From an uncultured Pseudomonadota bacterium (lineage in GTDB: Bacteria; Pseudomonadota; Gammaproteobacteria; Burkholderiales; Rhodocyclaceae), in contig CAMLHL010000072.1 of NCBI GenBank assembly GCA_946479855.1, forward strand, positions 1-12,532: DNA of 12,532 nt. Reading direction: 5' to 3'. The translations under genes and the position numbers were made by a program. Below are positions 7,615 through 12,532 of this stretch, in pieces. Positions within the stretch are counted from its first letter, which is position 1, and each line of letters starts with the position of its first letter. Below the pieces are notes generated by a model. It was not told the DNA's origin and did not search any database. It worked only from the letters and a program-made list of their open reading frames with translations.

Positions 7615-7894
7615 GCCCTGGTTTGTCTACATGATCGAGTGCAGCGACCGCAGCATCTACACCGGCATCACCGTGGACGTTGAAGCCCGCTACGCAGCCC
7701 ACTGCAACGGTAGCGGCGCCCGCTACACACGCTCGCATCCACCACGCAGGTTGCTGGGTTACGAAACCCATCCCGATCGTTCGTCCGCCTCAAAAGCAGA
7801 ATACCGGATCAAGCAATTGACTGCCGACGCCAAGCGCCGCTATGCCAAACTGCTTGAACAAGATCTGGCGCCACAGGTCAGCGAAGCAAGCTGA
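7607..7894 (+). CDS. GIY-YIG domain protein, YhbQ/UPF0213 type
   Basis: A 95-residue protein that is one GIY-YIG nuclease-like domain. The two strands read VYM (7-9) and YTG (18-20) in place of GIY and YIG; the conserved arginine is R28 (VEARYAAH) and the metal-binding glutamate E65 (SKAEYRIKQL). This is the layout of the small YhbQ-type proteins, for which nuclease activity on DNA has been suggested but whose cellular task is unclear. The ATG overlaps the stop of the 84-residue gene (ATGACTAA), and there is no separate Shine-Dalgarno, so translation is probably coupled. An in-frame GTG at 7595 would add four residues. Conserved catalytic positions are intact. The next gene, dinB, is 329 bases away with its own control site, so it is not part of this operon. 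Confidence 0.9.
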   Translation: MTKPWFVYMIECSDRSIYTGITVDVEARYAAHCNGSGARYTRSHPPRRLLGYETHPDRSSASKAEYRIKQLTADAKRRYAKLLEQDLAPQVSEAS

Positions 7895-8167
7895 CAACGG
7901 CGACACAGCCCCCATAAGCGCCTTTACTGTCTCGTACAGGCAATGGTGCCAGCTTTTTCTGGTGGAGCGCCCAGACATCTCAAGCTCGGAACCATTTGCA
8001 GCGAGAGCCTGCGCCCCCAAGCAATCCTCCAGGTATAGGCATTGCCACATCGACCCATCTTTTCGCCTGCTTGCCGTCATCGCCAAGTTACCTGCCGTTG
8101 AGTGAGTCCGCCAGCCACTATGGTCAGTCCATTACGGCTGTCACTTACGCAGCAGTGCATCAATATG
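7895..8167. other. Intergenic region between the GIY-YIG gene and the dinB LexA box
   Basis: About 270 bases with no gene I can support. Several frames stay open here, including one running into dinB from a TTG at 7996, but none gives a recognisable protein or has a Shine-Dalgarno, and the predicted peptides are of mixed, non-protein-like composition. I see no strong terminator after the GIY-YIG gene, no tRNA and no repeats. It may hold the distal part of the dinB promoter region or decayed coding sequence. Confidence 0.5.
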
Positions 8168-8183
8168 CTGTATATTCGTACAG
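8168..8183 (+). promoter_or_regulatory. LexA box (SOS operator) upstream of dinB
   Basis: CTGTATATTCGTACAG fits the LexA consensus CTGT-N8-ACAG of gamma- and betaproteobacteria exactly in both half-sites, with an AT-rich centre. It ends 40 bases before the dinB ATG. The best -10-like hexamer, TATATT at 8171-8176, lies inside it, so LexA bound here should block RNA polymerase; no convincing -35 is seen. It predicts repression in normal growth and induction by DNA damage. Confidence 0.85.
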
Positions 8184-8223
8184 TTTAAATCAACGATCAA
8201 CTTGCCTCCGTTGCCCATTGGCC

Positions 8224-9390
8224 ATGCGCGAAATTCAAGTCACCGCCAAACCCAGACGAATTGCCCATCTCGACATGGATGCATTCTTTGCCTCGGTCGA
8301 GCTGCTGCATTACCCGGAATTGCGAGGCCAGCCGGTCGTGGTGGGCGGCCGAAGCAGCCATCATCCCATCCTCCAGGCGAACGGCTGCCATCAGTTCGCA
8401 CGGTTGCGCGACTACGTTGGCCGGGGCGTCATTACCACGTCGACCTATGAAGCCCGTGCGCTCGGTGTTTTTTCCGGCATGGGCCTCATGAAGTCGGCAC
8501 AACTGGCGCCGGATGCCATTTTGCTGCCCGCCAATTTCGAGGCCTATCGAGAGTATTCCAGACGCTTCAAGGCGGCTGTGGCCAGCATCGCCCCCTGCAT
8601 CGAGGATCGGGGCATAGACGAGATCTACATCGACCTCTCCGAACTCTCCGAAGACAGCCTGTCTCTGGCCCGCCGCATCAAACTGGCTGTATTCGATGCA
8701 ACCGGCCTGACCTGTTCGATCGGAATCACCCGCAATAAACTGCTTTCAAAAATATGCTCCGATCTCGACAAGCCGGATGGCATCACGCTGCTCGATCAGG
8801 AAGAGGTGCCCGTACGCATCTGGCCACTCCCGGCCAGAAAGATCAACGGCATCGGCCCCAGGGCCAATGAACGCCTCGCACAGCTGGGCATCCACACGGT
8901 CGGCGAATTGGCCGCAAGTCCGAGCGAACTGCTGGTAGCGCACTTCGGAAGGAGCATGGGCATTTGGCTGCATCAGGTTGCCAATGGCCTCGACGACCGC
9001 CCGCTCAAAACCAGCCGCGAACCCAAGTCGATCAGCCGTGAAAGCACCTTCCACCGAGACCTGCACGCCAAACTGGACCGGGCCGAGCTCTCGGCAGCCT
9101 TCACTGATATCTGTCTGCGAGTAGCCGCTGACCTGGCCGGCAAAGGTTACCTTGCCCGGACCATCGGTATCAAGCTGCGTTATGCCGATTTCCAGGCCGT
9201 GACCCGGGATATCACACTGAGCATACCCACGGCCGATGGTCAGGCGATCCGCAGGGCCGCAGGCGAATGCTTGAAGCGTGTGCCACTGCATCAGCGTATC
9301 CGCTTGCTGGGCGTGCGGGCCAGCACCTTGCTGCCAGTCGCGTCTCTCAAAACGCCGTCAACTGCCCTCCAGGCCGAACTGCCCCTCTGA
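8224..9390 (+). CDS. dinB: Y-family DNA polymerase (Pol IV/DinB type)
   Basis: A 388-residue translesion polymerase. The palm acids are present: HLDMDAFFASVE with D17, and IDEIYID with D132 and E133; F22 is the expected steric-gate residue against ribonucleotides. The fingers/palm continue with GVITTSTYEARALGV and CSIGITRNKLLSKICSDLDKPDG, then a helix-hairpin-helix (KINGIGPRANERLAQLGI, 207-224) and the little-finger domain (about 265-370). The last six residues, QAELPL, fit the Q-x-x-L-x-L sliding-clamp-binding peptide. Between strand VVVGG and GVITT there are some 25 residues (RSSHHPILQAN...RLRDYVGR) where E. coli Pol IV has far fewer; this marks a betaproteobacterial subfamily. I start at the ATG at 8224, which gives a normal N-terminus although no Shine-Dalgarno is obvious; the frame is open to a TTG at 7996, but that stretch crosses the LexA box and looks non-coding. 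Confidence 0.93.
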   Translation: MREIQVTAKPRRIAHLDMDAFFASVELLHYPELRGQPVVVGGRSSHHPILQANGCHQFARLRDYVGRGVITTSTYEARALGVFSGMGLMKSAQLAPDAILLPANFEAYREYSRRFKAAVASIAPCIEDRGIDEIYIDLSELSEDSLSLARRIKLAVFDATGLTCSIGITRNKLLSKICSDLDKPDGITLLDQEEVPVRIWPLPARKINGIGPRANERLAQLGIHTVGELAASPSELLVAHFGRSMGIWLHQVANGLDDRPLKTSREPKSISRESTFHRDLHAKLDRAELSAAFTDICLRVAADLAGKGYLARTIGIKLRYADFQAVTRDITLSIPTADGQAIRRAAGECLKRVPLHQRIRLLGVRASTLLPVASLKTPSTALQAELPL

Positions 9391-9442
9391 GCCAGCGTCG
9401 GCTATCGGGATAGGCAAGGCGAAACGACGGGAGGTTGCTCGG

Positions 9443-9682
9443 CTACAGTGTCCCCCGCAGCAGCGGTTTGATTACTCCCGACGGGGCGTTGTCATCGCTG
9501 CTGTCACCGGCATCCGGATCAACTGCACAAGCTTCGCCACGACTGGAGTAGATAGCGTCAGCAACCTCCTGGAGACAAACACCAATCCAGATCAGGGCGG
9601 CCAACACTAGAACCTTGTAAACGCCATTGAAGATTGGGGGAATCCACCGAAGCACGGCGGTCATTCTGCTGTTTTCAATCAT
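9443..9682 (-). CDS. Small single-helix membrane protein, unrecognised
   Basis: A 79-residue protein I cannot name. Residues about 16-37 (PIFNGVYKVLVLAALIWIGVCL) form one hydrophobic helix; before it is a short N-terminus with two arginines, after it a polar, acid-rich tail (DPDAGDSSDDN). By the positive-inside rule the N-terminus would be cytoplasmic and the tail periplasmic; it could also be an uncleaved secretion signal. The start is uncertain: ATG at 9682 has a weak GGGA six bases upstream, while a GTG at 9694 sits only two bases after GGAG. It follows the STAS gene on the same strand with 26 bases between, so co-transcription is likely, and converges on dinB with 52 bases between. Base composition is lower in GC than the metabolic genes around. 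Confidence 0.55.
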   Translation of the reverse strand: MIENSRMTAVLRWIPPIFNGVYKVLVLAALIWIGVCLQEVADAIYSSRGEACAVDPDAGDSSDDNAPSGVIKPLLRGTL

Positions 9683-9708
9683 GTGCTGTCCCACGTCTCC
9701 AAACCACT

Positions 9709-10011
9709 CTATCTGACAGTGAATAATCGCTGGAAGTTAGCGATATCGAGAATCTGCTTAACGACGCCCTTGCAGTTGATCAGTTCGACGCTCTTTCCGG
9801 CATTACCTGCCGCTTCCCGGACCAGCAGGAGCATCCCCAGAGCAGAACTGTCCAAGTAATCAACCTTGTCAAAGTCGATCTCGAGGGTACGGCAGCCTCC
9901 TTCTAGGTGTCTCTTGTAGGCTTCACGGAAAATTTTGTGATCCTCGAAAGAAAATTTACCTTCCAACTTAATTCGCACAATGTCGTTTATGACTTGGGTG
10001 GAAATATTCAT
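9709..10011 (-). CDS. STAS-domain protein (anti-sigma factor antagonist type)
   Basis: A 100-residue protein that is a single STAS domain, the fold of SpoIIAA/RsbV. It has the opening beta strands (DIVRIKLEGKFSF), the helix DHKIFREAYKRHL, and the signature LEIDFDKVDYLDSSALGMLLLVREA; S56 matches the serine phosphorylated by the partner kinase in SpoIIAA, which switches release of the anti-sigma factor. The ATG at 10011 has GGGAG eight bases upstream; the GTG three codons earlier is too close to it. No serine kinase, PP2C phosphatase or sigma factor lies nearby, so its partner is encoded elsewhere; the small membrane protein downstream is the only neighbour that could act with it. GC is visibly low (about 38-45% in two 60-base lines counted, against about 65% in a gcvP line). 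Confidence 0.88.
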   Translation of the reverse strand: MNISTQVINDIVRIKLEGKFSFEDHKIFREAYKRHLEGGCRTLEIDFDKVDYLDSSALGMLLLVREAAGNAGKSVELINCKGVVKQILDIANFQRLFTVR

Positions 10012-10053
10012 CAGTAACACTCCCAGAGAACTGACTGAAGCCCAAAACCCGGC

Positions 10054-10082
10054 ATTTCAGCGTTGCTAAAAACGTGGGGCAA
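10054..10082 (-). promoter_or_regulatory. Candidate sigma-70 promoter for the STAS gene
   Basis: On the minus strand, TTGCCC (10082-10077), a 17-base spacer and TGAAAT (10059-10054) match the -35 and -10 consensus at four of six positions each. A start near 10047 would give a leader of about 36 bases to the STAS ATG. It lies after the tRNA terminator, where a new promoter would be needed, but the match is modest. Confidence 0.35.
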
Positions 10083-10094
10083 ACCCCGCCCCAG

Positions 10095-10126
10095 AAAAGC
10101 AAAAAGCCCTGAATAATCAGGGCTTT
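10095..10126 (-). terminator. Intrinsic terminator after tRNA-Ser
   Basis: On the minus strand, AAAGCCCTGA and TCAGGGCTTT form a perfect 10-bp stem with a TTAT loop (10126-10103), followed directly by a T-rich run, TTTTTGCTTTT. It begins 18 bases past the tRNA 3' end, as expected for a tRNA transcription unit. Confidence 0.9.
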
Positions 10127-10144
10127 AAGCATCGTCAAAATGGT

Positions 10145-10237
10145 TGGCGGAGACGGAGGGATTCGAACCCTCGATGCAGGTTTTGCCCGCATGCTCCCTT
10201 AGCAGGGGAGTGCCTTCGACCTCTCGGCCACGTCTCC
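10145..10237 (-). tRNA. tRNA-Ser, anticodon GCU
   Basis: A 93-base tRNA including the encoded CCA (10145-10147). The acceptor arms GGAGACG and CGTCTCC pair fully, the D-loop reads GTGGCCGAGAGGTCGAAGGC, the anticodon stem CTCCC/GGGAG holds the loop CTGCTAA with anticodon GCT (decoding AGC and AGU), there is a long variable arm (GCGGGCAAAACCTGC) typical of serine tRNAs, and the T arm GAGGGTTCGAATCCCTC is canonical. It has its own promoter and terminator on either side. Confidence 0.97.
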
Positions 10238-10257
10238 GAACCTTCAACGAGGCGCGG

Positions 10258-10286
10258 ATGATAGCCATTCCGCGCCATTTGGTCAA
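10258..10286 (-). promoter_or_regulatory. Sigma-70 promoter of tRNA-Ser with GC-rich discriminator
   Basis: On the minus strand, TTGACC (10286-10281), exactly 17 bases, then TATCAT (10263-10258): each hexamer is five of six to consensus. The bases after the -10 are CCGCGCC, a GC-rich discriminator as found at stable-RNA promoters under stringent (ppGpp) control. A start near 10251 leaves a leader of about 14 bases. The -35 begins four bases past the lysC stop. An 8-bp inverted repeat (GGCGCGGA/TCCGCGCC, 10251-10276) overlaps it and could also act as a lysC 3' hairpin, though it lacks a T-run. Confidence 0.75.
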
Positions 10287-10289
10287 ACC

Positions 10290-11510
10290 TTACTGATCGA
10301 GACCGAAAGTCCGGTGCAGCACGCGGACAGCCAGTTCCAGGTACTTCTCGTCGAGGACGACGGAAATCTTGATCTCGGAGGTGGAGATCATCTGGATGTT
10401 GATGCCTTCATCGGCCAGGGCCTTGAACATCTTGCTGGCGACCCCGGGATGGGAGCGCATGCCGACGCCAACGGCGGAGACCTTGCAGATCTTGTTGTCG
10501 CCGGTCACTTCACGGGCGCCAAGCTCAACCTTGATCTTTTCCAGGATGCCTTGAGCCTTGGCAAATTCACCACGGTTCACGGTGAAGGAGAAATCGGTAG
10601 TACCGTCATGCCCCACGTTCTGGATGATCATGTCGACGTCGATGTTGGCATCGGCGATGGCACCCAGGATCTGGTAGGCAATACCCGGCTTGTCCGGAAC
10701 GCCGAGCATGGTCAGCTTGGCTTCGTCGCGGTTGAAAGCGATACCGGAGATGATCGGTTGTTCCATGTTCTTGTCTTCCTCAACAGTGATCAGCGTGCCT
10801 TCCCCTTCGTCCTGGAAGCTGGAAAGAACGCGCAGTTTGACCTTGTACTTGCCGGCGAATTCGACCGAGCGGATCTGCAGCACCTTGGAGCCGAGGCTGG
10901 CCATTTCCAGCATTTCCTCGAAGGTGATGGTGTCGAGCTTCTTGGCTTCCGGCACGACGCGCGGGTCGGTCGTATAGACGCCATCGACGTCGGTGTAGAT
11001 CTGGCACTCGTCGGCCTTCAGGGCAGCCGCGAGGGCGACGCCGGAGGTGTCCGAACCACCGCGGCCGAGCGTGGTGATATTGCCGTGCTCATCAACACCT
11101 TGAAAGCCGGCGACAACGACCACATAACCGGCATCGAGATCGCGGCGCATGTTGGCCTCGTCGATCGACAGGATGCGCGCCTTGGTGTGCGTGCTGTCGG
11201 TCAGCACCTTGACCTGGCCGCCGGTGTAGCTCTTGGCCTTGCAGCCGATGTCCATCAGCGCCATGGAGAGCAAGCCGGTGGTGACCTGTTCGCCGGTGGA
11301 CATGATGGCATCCAGCTCACGCGGATCGGGATTGGCCTGAACTTCCTTGGCCAGCGCGATCAACTTGTTGGTTTCGCCACTCATTGCGGAAACGACGACA
11401 ACGACCTGATGGCCCTGCGCCTGGAATTTGGCAACTCGCTTGGCGACATTCTTGATGCGCTCGGGGTTGCCGACCGATGTGCCGCCGTATTTCTGAACAA
11501 TCAACGCCAT
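10290..11510 (-). CDS. lysC: Aspartate kinase, monofunctional, with two ACT domains
   Basis: A 406-residue aspartokinase, which phosphorylates L-aspartate with ATP as the first step toward lysine, threonine, methionine and diaminopimelate. The kinase half opens with KYGGTSVG (7-14) and includes MSTGEQVTTGLLSMAL, GRGGSDTSGVALAAAL and YTDVDGVYTTDPR. The C-terminal part carries two ACT domains, from about residue 264 (LTMLGVPDKPGIAYQIL) and from about 343 (VGVGMRSHPGVASKMF ... ISTSEIKISVV), the usual site of lysine/threonine feedback control. Length and layout match the monofunctional alpha/beta class rather than the long threonine-inhibited bifunctional enzymes. The ATG at 11510 has only a weak Shine-Dalgarno (CGGAT), but KYGGTSVG requires a start here. 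It lies downstream of a deacetylase gene with a terminator between, and upstream of tRNA-Ser. Confidence 0.97.
   Translation of the reverse strand: MALIVQKYGGTSVGNPERIKNVAKRVAKFQAQGHQVVVVVSAMSGETNKLIALAKEVQANPDPRELDAIMSTGEQVTTGLLSMALMDIGCKAKSYTGGQVKVLTDSTHTKARILSIDEANMRRDLDAGYVVVVAGFQGVDEHGNITTLGRGGSDTSGVALAAALKADECQIYTDVDGVYTTDPRVVPEAKKLDTITFEEMLEMASLGSKVLQIRSVEFAGKYKVKLRVLSSFQDEGEGTLITVEEDKNMEQPIISGIAFNRDEAKLTMLGVPDKPGIAYQILGAIADANIDVDMIIQNVGHDGTTDFSFTVNRGEFAKAQGILEKIKVELGAREVTGDNKICKVSAVGVGMRSHPGVASKMFKALADEGINIQMISTSEIKISVVLDEKYLELAVRVLHRTFGLDQ
10764..10781 (-). promoter_or_regulatory. Possible internal ribosome binding site and start within lysC
   Basis: GAGGAAG (10781-10775) precedes an in-frame ATG (10766-10764, residue M249) by eight bases. 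Translation from here would make a 158-residue protein of just the two ACT domains, the same arrangement as the separate beta subunit of Bacillus subtilis and Corynebacterium glutamicum aspartokinases, which starts at the equivalent methionine. The purine-rich run also encodes EED in frame, so the match could be a by-product of the protein. Confidence 0.4.
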
Positions 11511-11540
11511 GGATTTATCCGGTTAAACGTTGGAAACATG

Positions 11541-11569
11541 AAAAAGAGGGCGGGATTTTACCCCACCCT
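11541..11569 (-). terminator. Intrinsic terminator after the deacetylase-family gene
   Basis: On the minus strand AGGGTGGG and CCCGCCCT pair along 8 bp (one U-G wobble) with a short AT-rich loop, followed by CTTTTTC. The wobble is stable only in the minus-strand RNA (it is a C-A mismatch on the other strand), which fits termination of the upstream minus-strand gene, 26 bases past its stop. Confidence 0.7.
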
Positions 11570-11583
11570 GTGCTTTTTCTAAA
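11555..11583 (-). promoter_or_regulatory. Candidate lysC promoter overlapping the terminator
   Basis: On the minus strand, TTTAGA (11583-11578), 17 bases, then TAAAAT (11560-11555) match consensus at four and five of six positions. The -10 is the loop of the terminator hairpin. A start near 11548 would give a leader of about 37 bases, too short for a lysine riboswitch. Confidence 0.4.
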
Positions 11584-11594
11584 GGAATCAACAA

Positions 11595-12521
11595 TCAAAG
11601 ATCAGCCAATACCCGCAGATGAGCGCCGACGCTCCGAGCCAGCGAGGTCATGACATAACCACCTTCGAGCATGGAAACGATGCGCTTGTTGCACATTTCG
11701 GCGGCCAGCTTTTTCAGGTGGTCGGTGCACCAGGCATAGTCCTTCTCGACCAGCTTGAGCCCCCCCATGTCGTCTTCGTAATGACCATCGAAGCCGGCCG
11801 AAATAAAGATCATCTGCGGCTTGAACTCCCTGAGGCGCGGCGTCCACACCTGCAGCACCGCATCGCGAAACTCTTCGCCGCCGGAACCGGCCGCCAGCGG
11901 CACGTTGCACATGTTGGCGGCGGGTTTGTCGGCGCCGCTGTAGGGGTAGAAAGGATGCTGGAAGATGCTGCACATCAGCACCTGCTCGTCGCCGGCAAAA
12001 CAGTCTTCGGTGCCGTTGCCGTGATGGACGTCGAAGTCGATGATGGCGACGCGTTCAAGGCCATGGGCCTTCAAAGCGTGTCGGGCAGCGACGCCGACAT
12101 TGTTGAAGAAGCAGAAGCCCATCGGGTTGCTTTTTTCCGCATGGTGACCGGGAGGGCGAACGGAACAGAAGGCGTTCTCGATTTCGCCCTTCATCACCAG
12201 GTCGACCGCATGGCAACCCGCCCCGGCAGCGCGCAGGGCCGCTTGCCAGGTATGCGGGTTCATCGCCGTATCCGGATCGAGATGGACGACCCCCAGTTCC
12301 GGCGAGGCGCGCTTGATGCGCTCGAGGTGGGCAGCGGGATGGACGCGCAGCAACTGCTCGAAGGTCGCCAGCGGCGCATCGTAGTAGGAGAAATAGGCGT
12401 CGATCCCCTGGGCGATCAGGTGATCGTTGATGGCGGTCAGACGTTGCGGGCATTCCGGGTGATGCGAACCCATGTCGTGCAACTGGCAGTCGCGATGGGT
12501 GATGAAGGCAGTGGTGGTCAC
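11595..12521 (-). CDS. Histone deacetylase-family hydrolase (AcuC/HDAC-like)
   Basis: A 308-residue zinc amidohydrolase of the arginase-deacetylase fold. Family motifs appear in order: HHPECPQRL (20-28), RPPGHHAE with the catalytic pair H126/H127, GFCFFNN (135-141), DFDVHHGNGT with zinc ligands D164 and H166, ISAGFDGHYED with zinc ligand D245, and LEGGY with Y289, which polarises the substrate carbonyl. All catalytic positions are intact. Bacterial members remove acetyl groups from proteins (acetoin-utilisation AcuC) or from acetylpolyamines and related small amides; the sequence does not let me choose. The start is a GTG at 12521, because the conserved THR.C..H..G..HPE region begins at residue 8 and the first ATG is inside it; only 11 bases upstream are visible, so a slightly earlier start is possible. 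A terminator follows, so it is probably separate from lysC. Confidence 0.9.
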   Translation of the reverse strand: MTTTAFITHRDCQLHDMGSHHPECPQRLTAINDHLIAQGIDAYFSYYDAPLATFEQLLRVHPAAHLERIKRASPELGVVHLDPDTAMNPHTWQAALRAAGAGCHAVDLVMKGEIENAFCSVRPPGHHAEKSNPMGFCFFNNVGVAARHALKAHGLERVAIIDFDVHHGNGTEDCFAGDEQVLMCSIFQHPFYPYSGADKPAANMCNVPLAAGSGGEEFRDAVLQVWTPRLREFKPQMIFISAGFDGHYEDDMGGLKLVEKDYAWCTDHLKKLAAEMCNKRIVSMLEGGYVMTSLARSVGAHLRVLADL

Positions 12522-12532
12522 TTGTTCTCTCT

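Noticed and set aside
7927..7939. Second LexA-like site, CTGT...ACAG
   Set aside because: The half-sites are separated by 5 bases rather than 8, so the two halves would be on the wrong faces of the helix for LexA.
7996..8223. N-terminal extension of dinB by 76 residues from a TTG
   Set aside because: The extension crosses the LexA box, has no ribosome site and no resemblance to polymerase sequence; the ATG at 8224 gives a normal N-terminus.
11511..11550. Lysine riboswitch before lysC
   Set aside because: Only 84 bases separate lysC from the upstream gene and a terminator fills part of them; the lysine riboswitch needs about 170 bases.
10314..11582. 422-codon open frame antisense to lysC
   Set aside because: lysC is unmistakable on the other strand; the antisense product (repeated GD, HLD, FAG) has no recognisable domain.

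Overview
This looks like an ordinary chromosomal stretch of a GC-rich betaproteobacterium. Protein style points to the Rhodocyclales (Dechloromonas/Azonexus type), but that is inference from how the proteins read; no rRNA is present to settle it. All 13 genes except the first (3' end only) are whole, and I see no frameshifts, insertion sequences, CRISPR arrays, phage genes or large repeats.

Left part (1-3944, + strand): the glycine cleavage operon. It holds the last codons of gcvT (T protein), then gcvH (lipoyl carrier), gcvP (PLP decarboxylase), and an unrecognised ~179-residue protein whose start overlaps the gcvP stop. Together T, H and P (with the L protein encoded elsewhere) split glycine into CO2, NH3 and methylene-tetrahydrofolate.

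Middle-left (3951-7264, - strand), in order of transcription: a DEDDy 3'-5' exonuclease overlapping yceH (DUF480) by 8 bases, a hairpin, then an arginase followed after 3 bases by a DnaJ-like protein with a complete zinc-finger set but no Gly/Phe region.

Middle (7360-9390, + strand): an 84-residue unrecognised protein overlapping a YhbQ-type GIY-YIG protein, a 329-base gap ending in a clear LexA box, and a Y-family DNA polymerase (dinB type) which that box very likely puts under SOS control.

Right part (9443-12521, - strand), in order of transcription: a histone-deacetylase-family hydrolase; a terminator that appears to overlap the promoter of lysC (aspartokinase); tRNA-Ser(GCU) with its own near-consensus promoter just after lysC and a strong intrinsic terminator; then an AT-richer pair, a single-domain STAS protein and a small one-helix membrane protein, lying against the 3' side of the tRNA.

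I found no convincing new multi-gene system. The best leads are the LexA box before dinB, a possible internal start in lysC that would give a separate regulatory subunit, the arginase/DnaJ-like pairing, the exonuclease/yceH coupling, and the STAS/membrane-protein pair of unusual composition beside the tRNA.
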